DNA of 64,000 nucleotides. Source: Ursus arctos (Eukaryota > Chordata > Mammalia > Carnivora > Ursidae). A program made the translations under genes and the position numbers. Below, in pieces: positions 57,460-64,000 of the stretch (its first letter is position 1; each line of letters begins with the position of its first letter). The DNA lies in NCBI RefSeq assembly GCF_023065955.2, contig NW_026622786.1:49151438-49215437 (forward strand), read 5' to 3'. A model generated the notes under the pieces. That model was given only the letters and a program-made list of their open reading frames with translations, was not told the DNA's origin and made no database searches.

Positions 57460-59640
57460 TATTGCACACATTTGAAAACTCCCATTCCTGGCTCACAGTC
57501 TTCTTTCTCTCCTCTATCCTTACTGACCTATGTATCAGTGATCTCTACAGAAACTGGAATCTCAGTTTTGTTTTGTTTTGTTTTTCTCTCCACCTCCCCA
57601 TGACATTTCTTCCACTCCACCTCAGCCATCTACTCTTCTGGATGCACCTGGATGCTGTCATCAGAAACTGAGTCTTTTCTTACATCTGGGTTTCACACAC
57701 CCCAATACTTCATCATAACTTTCTATACTTCTAAGACATTTGCTGTAGAACCACAACTCCTCTAATTCAACTTTCTGGAGACCAAAATAAGGGATTTCAC
57801 CTTTTCTCACTACCTCTTTGCCTCTTCCCTCTTGTCTTTACTACGTTCCTTGTTCAGATTAAATTCCCTGGTCTATAATTATGATCACACCTTGGCAAAC
57901 ATCCTCGGCTCACTTGCTCTTCTCTCCCTCCGTTGTTATCACACGATATATCCTCAATCCTAGAGAAACCAAATTAGTTTCTTCTCTTTGCCTGTATCCA
58001 AGGAAATGAATATTGCCAGAGAAAACCACAGAGCACTGGTTTCACTTTAAATTCATAACCACAAACCTCAAACAGGTCTCTGATTCGGCGTATCATTTCT
58101 GCTGTGTTTTCCGATAAAATTCACTTCTCACTCTCTGAAATAATTATTTCACACATTGTCCCAACTGTTCCTGCTTCCCCCAGTTATGTCCCTCCTCTTT
58201 GTTTTCTATATTCCATCCTTCCCTTCTTGAGCAACTGACGCCTTCCTTTAACCTTTAACCTTTCATTCATCACCCTGTTCCTTCTTTGTATCTCTACCTC
58301 AGCCAGGTAGAGGCATGCTCTGACAATAACCCCACTTTCCTGCATCATCATTTTCTCTTTCTGTTGTGTATCATTCCCATCAATATATATAAATCTGCCA
58401 GAGTACTTCCCTTCTTACCAAAAAAATCTGCCCTTTATCCCACATGTGCTCCCTAGTTTCTCCACATTTCTTTGTTTCTGTTCATAATAAAGGGTTTTGA
58501 GTCATCAGTCTTCATTGCTTCACACCCTGTTATTTTGTTAACCTTTCTAATCAGTATTCTATCCCCACCAACCTACTGAAATTGCCATTTCCTATGCTTA
58601 TCAGACCTTGAAGCATCTTTCAACATAATTGACCACCATCGTTTTAAACAAAACTTTCTCTCAATTTTTATAACACTATGCTCTATTGGTTTTCTTACAA
58701 AGGCTTTAGTTGCTCTTTCTATATACAACTATTGAAGTTCTGCATGGAGCTCAGTTCTTGGTTCCTGTCTTTACATTTCCTTGCTATATGAACTCATCCA
58801 TTCCTACGACTTAGAAAATCATCTTTATGCTGTCAACTCCCATACTTATATATAACAGTCCTGACATTTTTTTCCTGATATCTTGACTTATTTAACTGAA
58901 GAAATATTTGACTTTGCCACTTACATATTTCACAAGCATCTTAGAGTTAACATTTCCTTAAATAAAACTATTTAATTTCCCCCAAAAACCTATTTCCCAT
59001 CCAGGCTTTCCCCATCACACTAAAGGACACTGAAATTGATTTAGTTGCTCAATTCAGAAACCTGATAGTCCTTCCTGATATCTCCATGTCTTGTATGTTG
59101 AATAACCAGTCCACTCCTGTTCCAATGGTTCTCTACAATGTATTTCAAATATGTCTGTTCCATTCCATCATCATTGCTTCTACCCTAGTGTATATCATCA
59201 TTTCCAACCCGAATGATCTCTTTGTCTCCATAGTTTCACTTTGCACCCTTACAATCTATTCACTAAAACTTCATATGAGCAAAATATTTTCTAACTTAAA
59301 ACTCTTCTATATCTTCCCATTGTCCTTGGCAAGAAGTCCTTTTTTTCCCCCTTCTTTCATTATGGCATACATTGCCTGCCTATAGGTATGCACTGTTGCT
59401 TGCCTACCCTCCAAACTCATAGTGTATCACTCTCCCTCTTGCTTCACTTCTGCACTTCAGCCATATTCAGTTTCTGATAGTCTCTTGTATATGCTAAGCT
59501 CTTTCCTATCTCAGACTCTACACTCCTCTTTTTCTATAACTAGAATCATCTTCCTTGGTTCCTTGAAATCTGGCTTCTCATAGTTTAGGTTTAAGTTTAA
59601 ATATCTCTGAAAGCTACTTCTTTTTCTATGTATTGATTTA
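57460..59640 (+). mobile_element. Long L2 LINE copy, sense, about 2.1 kb
   Basis: Landmarks appear in L2 order: GAAGCATCTTTCAACATAAT with TTGACCACC (the 'gcctttgacactgttgacc' region), GGAGCTCAGTTCTTGG, TCATCTTTATGCTGTCAACT, AAACCTGATAGTCCTTCCTG, TCTACCCTAGTG, TTTCTAACTTAAAACTCTTC and TATCTTCCCATTGTCC. Most of the ORF2 reverse transcriptase region is covered but all frames are broken. Most L2 copies in mammals are only a few hundred bases, so this one is unusually long. Confidence 0.8.
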
Positions 59641-61244
59641 TGCAAAAAAAAATTAAAAGAAGATTTTGTAGTTGCTATTGTTGCTAATGCACATCAGGCT
59701 GTCCCCGTTACCTTCACGGTATATAGCATTTAATACAGGGGAAGTATTACAGAATCTGCTCTGTGTTCAAAATAATTTACTAGGAGAGTGCTAACGAAGA
59801 GAAGACTTTATGGACATTTTTTTTTGATAAGTAAAACTTCTCCATAGTTATTCAAGGTGAAAATTAATACAAGTTTATTTATTTATTTTTATTATTCAGG
59901 TCACAGTCAAGTTGCTGCAGCTTGTGCTTAGCTGTGAAATAGCAACAAAACTCAGTCTGTGCTATGGTTTGCATACTACTATTAGACACTGTACTGTGTT
60001 GTTTATCTATTCATTACATATTCTCACTCCAGATTTAATGCTGGAAAGAACCCTAGGGAACAGGGCTAAAGCCAATATGGATTAAAGTCCTTAGAAAACT
60101 ATTCATGACACAGAGTACATAATCGAGTGTGTATTCTCTACAAAACACTCTTAAAAATTCAATTTGATTGATAATATGTGTAACTGAAGGTTATATTGGA
60201 ATGGTGCTGCTCTTGTGATAATAATTAAATGTCTGCCTTGGTTTTACAAAGCCTTTATAATTTGGTTGAAAAGAATTGTCTAAAAGTAAAGCTGGACTCA
60301 GCAGGACTATAATTTTATTTTACTACCTTTCAAAAAATACAGTTATCTTTTTGTTCAAAGTGTAAACAACATAGACATTGATGCTTCAAATGCTGTCTTT
60401 CAATAAAGGAGTTTTGCTTAAACCAATTTGGACGTATCTTTGTATAATAATGCCCCTCCCACCCCATGCCTGAATATTTGGAATTATACATTCCTACTAA
60501 AATTGGTTATGAATAAGCCATATGTTAAAAGGCATCTAGAAATTTCATGAACCTTTCTCTTAGTTTTCCTCTGAGTCTACCTCATAAGGACTTCACTCTT
60601 TGAAAGAAATTCTATGAATTCCATTCCTTAATGGCTGTGATATTTACTGTCTACTAATTCAACATTAAATAATAATGATGTTATGTCATCACAGCTTTAA
60701 TAGCGGCAGGTTCTACTTAGGACTCATTTTGATAAAGCTGTTTTGAAAAAGCAGTTTCTATAATTTGATTTTCTCTTTATGAAAGAGCAATGCTAAATGG
60801 GTAATCTTAAATAATGTGTATTTTAACTAGAACATAAAAGCAGCTTTTATTCCTTCTATTTGTGAATGTACTAATATATGTAAAAATCTCAATTCTAAAA
60901 TGATTGTAATATATACTTGTACCAATCATTTCTTTACAAAATAAACACAAAGCTCATCTGCTCTTTGAACTCATATTTAGTCCATTCCCACTGAACATTG
61001 TGCTAAGTGCAGAATCATACACACGATGTTACTACATGATGTCAAACACAAAAACAATCATGTCAGATATTAAAGATGACCACAGAACATTTGACATTCC
61101 TCCTATTGCATATTCTGTATAGGATAGATAACTGCTTCTATTGGTAGAATAAAATGGAAATATGTTGTACCAGTTTCTGAGTATAAACCCCAAAACTGAC
61201 CCAATCATTGTGCCACCTCCTGCCTCCTGGTTTTCTTGCCTCTT
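59641..61244. other. Unique AT-rich DNA, candidate non-coding element at 59900-60350
   Basis: No mobile element or exon was recognised over 1.6 kb. The part at about 59900-60350 and again 60700-60900 is of even composition without simple repeats. Confidence 0.3.
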
Positions 61245-61466
61245 CTTCCTTTTGAGATTTTTTTTTTTTAAAGATTTTATTTATTTATTCGACAGAGATA
61301 GAGACAGCCAGCGAGAGAGGGAGCACAAGCAGGGGAGAGGAAGAAGCAGGCTCACAGCGGAGGAGCCCGATGTGGGGCTTGATCCCATGACACCGGGATC
61401 ACGCCCTGAGCCGAAGGCAGACACTCAACCGCTGTGCCACCCAGGCTCCCCTTCCTTTTGAGATTT
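61245..61466 (-). mobile_element. Can-SINE, reverse, young copy with 16-bp target duplication
   Basis: The body at 61261-61450 has poly-T, AAAGATTTTATTTATTTATT, CGACAGAGATAGAGACAGCC, GTGGGGCTTGATCCCATGAC and GCCACCCAGGCTCCC. CTTCCTTTTGAGATTT flanks it exactly at 61245-61260 and 61451-61466. Confidence 0.97.
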
Positions 61467-61539
61467 AGTCACCATGCTGTGTGGAAGCCCTAACAGGCTT
61501 ATCAAAAAACACAGGTAACACCAGTACCAATATGCCATC

Positions 61540-62092
61540 TGTGGTAGCCAGCCTCTAAAGTGACCCACAATGATCCCTTCTTTCTGGTATGCATGGCCTT
61601 ATGTAATATCCTCCCACATTGAATAAAGTTGAACTGTGCTTTACCCGTCAAATATTGCAGAAACAACAGTGTGTGACTTCTTAAGCTAAACATTAAAAGC
61701 CACTGCAACTTCTGTTTTTCTCTTTCTTTTACCACGCTGGGGAAAGCGAGCTGCCATGTCATAAGGTCATTTGAGCAGTCCTATGGAGAGGTCCACATAG
61801 TGAGGAACTAAGGTCTTCTGCCAATAGCTAGTACCAACTCACAATCAATGTGAGCAAGCCCCTTAAAAAACAGATTTTCCAGCTTCAGTCAAGGCTTCAG
61901 ATGACTGCAACCCTTGCCAGTGCCTGGCTGTAGCATCATGAGAGACTAGAAGAAAAATCCAACTAGTTCTCTCTCAAATACCTGACCCACAAAAACTGTG
62001 TGGAACAAACAAAAACACCCACAAATGTTTTTGTTTTTCTAAGCTGCTAAATTTGAGTTAAATTGTTATGCACTAATAAATAACCAATACAC
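61540..62092 (+). mobile_element. Solo LTR of ERVL-MaLR type (MLT1-like), sense
   Basis: It starts TGTGGTAGCCAGCCTCTAAA and continues GACCCACAATGATCCC, CCTCCCACATTGAATAAAGT, AAGCGAGCTGCCATGTCATA, CAGTCCTATGGAGAGGTCCA, GTCAAGGCTTCAGATGACTG and ACCTGACCCACAAAAACTGT. It ends AATAAATAACCAATACAC. The complete order from end to end suggests a nearly full-length LTR. No internal viral sequence adjoins it. Confidence 0.75.
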
Positions 62093-62127
62093 CAGTAATT
62101 CATAGAAGCCATCCTGGAAGTTGATTT

Positions 62128-62286
62128 TCCTGCCCTAGTTCAGCCACTCCACTGCCACTTTGTGAAACAAAACCAAACCATCCTTGCTGAGGTCTGTCCA
62201 AATGGCAGATTTGTGAACAAAATAAATGATTATTGTTGTTTTAAGTTTTAGAGTCATTCATTGTGCGGCAATCAATAACTGGAACA
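62128..62286 (+). mobile_element. 3' part of a second MLT1-like LTR, sense
   Basis: CCATCCTTGCTGAGGTCTGT, AACAAAATAAATGATTATTG, TTGTTTTAAGTTTTAGAGTC and GTGCGGCAATCAATAACTGG match the polyadenylation half of MaLR LTRs. It starts only about 40 bases after the previous LTR and is a different subtype. Confidence 0.65.
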
Positions 62287-63823
62287 TATGAGGATGAAGT
62301 AATATATGTTCCTACTGTAAGAGACTTAATCCTACAGAGGCAGATGAATAAATTCACAAAAGTGTTATAATGGTGAATAAATTGTGCCCTTGGAGTACAG
62401 AGCACAGACCTAACCTAGACACAAGAGTAAGGATTTTGAGAAGGCTTCCCAGAGTAAATAAGTCTTGCAAGTCTGTCTTGTAAGATAAGAAGCTTTTATT
62501 CTGGTATTTGGAAATGTGGCATACCTATATGGATATTATTTACTTCTTCATTCCTCATTGTCCTTGGAAATCCAAGTTTATGGTCTTCTATAAATATTGA
62601 TAAATAATAACTACAACTACCTTAACAGAATACAATTCTATAAAATTGGTCATTATTATTTTCATACAAAAAATAAAGCCAATATTTGATAGGAACAAAC
62701 ACATTTAATATCTTTGATTAAATGAAGATTTGTATTCTAGCTGCAATGAATAATTATCATATTTATAGAGAGGACAGTCCAGTCCCACCATCATCAAAAC
62801 AAAAGCTTCTTATGCTGATAACAGATCTGGATTCAGAATGTTTGGGTTTGGAATCTGTATTAAATCCTTACAGTTTCCACGGAGTGTCATCTCTCTGTCT
62901 TATTTCCACTGCCCCTCTGGGCCATTCTAATCCCCCTGGTTGGTAGTAATCAGTGTGAGGAAAGCAATCTAAGCAGCAAGATTTTACAATCATTCTGAAC
63001 CCCAAACAGTCTGCACAGGTTACCAAGAGAAAGAATTTACACCATTTCTCAGATAAATGGTTCTTTAAGACAGTGATGCCAATATGTAGAATTGATGAGA
63101 CTGTATGAATATGCAACTACATACTTATTACATACCCTAACTTTTAGCAAAGTCATAGGGAAAAATAGGTATGCCAGTCAAAAGATTTTTCAAGCAGAGA
63201 TTCAAATTTAGCATTCTGTATACACTTAAAGTTCTTTCACTCATGGCCTTAGTTTTTGTTGAATACTCTGACAGGGTGCTGATTAGACAATGTGTGGCTA
63301 GTTCTATCTCTAATTTGCTTCATTTGCATATATAATATTCACCATAATGGCATTACTATAGACAAGTTCTCCTTCCAGGGCAATCAGGAAGAGCACATGG
63401 CAGCAGTTTTAGCCCCTATTTTAACTATACTTGGTGAAACATCCACTGTATTGTTTATTTACTTCATTGTGATATTAAGAGCACATACATTTTGTGCAAT
63501 TTCCCCCTTCCTTTCTTCTTCTTCTTTTCTTTTCCCAAACAGACTTTAATCCATTGTATTAGACTATTAATCCAAATGTACTATTTGTTTTTTTCAGGAT
63601 AAAAAGATACAACTTTTATTATTTTAGTACAAGCCATGGGAACATAATATAACATTTAAAAGTAACTGTTTGCAATTTCAACATAGTTCAGTTGATTTAT
63701 TATATATCCAGAGGTATTTTTTGTCCATTACTTTCAACATTTTGCTGAAGTATGTATTTGGTACTAAATTCCAAAACTAAATTATCTTATTTAACCTAAT
63801 TGCTTTCAATATTTTTCCTTCCT
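62287..63823. other. AT-rich DNA, no gene seen
   Basis: The start (62300-62460, ending near AGAAGGCTTCCCAGAGTAAA) resembles an old interspersed repeat. The rest shows no family or exon. The ORFs at 62722-62946 and 63292-63549 have no known motif. Confidence 0.35.
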
Positions 63824-64000
63824 CCTTTTTTTTTTAAAGATTTTATTTATTTATTTGACAGAGAGAGACAGTGAGAGAGGGAACATAAGCAAGGGGATGT
63901 GAGAGGGAGGAGCAGGCTTCCTGCTGAGCAGGGAGCCCGATGCGGAGCTTGATCCCAGGACCCTGGGATCATGACCTGAGCCAAAGGCAGTCACTTAACG
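63824..64000 (-). mobile_element. Can-SINE, reverse, cut by the window end
   Basis: Poly-T, TTTAAAGATTTTATTTATTT, the GAGAGAGACAGTGAGAGAGG tract, GCAGGGAGCCCGATGCGG and GACCCTGGGATCATGACCTG are present. The last part of the tRNA-like head lies beyond the window. It resembles the young consensus. Confidence 0.95.

Noticed and set aside
61162..61461. ORF of 99 codons
   Set aside because: Its second half translates an antisense Can-SINE (the RDSQRERE part is the GA-rich tract).

Overview
This window is nuclear DNA of a mammal, almost certainly a caniform carnivoran such as a bear, seal or mustelid. The diagnostic signal is at least 22 copies of the tRNA-Lys-derived carnivore SINE (Can-SINE/SINEC). 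These have the GCCTGGGTGGCTCAGT head, a CT-rich 3' part and an AAATAAATAAAATCTTT tail. A carnivore-type L1 3' end is also present. There are no bacterial-style genes. Nearly all open reading frames are short chance ORFs or lie in repeats.

Positions 1-4300 hold the only gene-like landmark, a CpG island at about 2340-4060 with a CGG/CAG tract. I see a good splice donor on the minus strand at 2704/2703, directly followed in the putative intron by G-rich runs on that strand. The simplest reading is a promoter plus long first exon transcribed leftward out of the window. The gene was not recognised. A smaller GC-box cluster at about 840-890, with donor-like sites on the plus strand, leaves room for a divergent transcript.

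Positions 4300-64000 are AT-rich non-coding DNA, either gene desert or a large intron. They hold ancient L1 pieces (nearly all antisense to the plus strand), L2 copies (all sense, one about 2.1 kb long), MIR copies, MLT1-like MaLR LTRs, and Can-SINEs, many with visible target-site duplications. Two local tandem duplications (117 bp and 101 bp units) and several microsatellites stand out, including an alternating CG/CA tract inside a SINE. The long unique stretches show no exon I could support. Five of them are offered as candidate conserved regulatory elements on weak grounds.

I found no novel coding system. The points most worth checking are the orphan promoter, the two tandem duplications, the Z-DNA-prone tract, the in-frame microsatellite in an L1 ORF2 remnant, and four inverted SINE pairs. 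Repeat family names are from memory of consensus sequences, not from a search.
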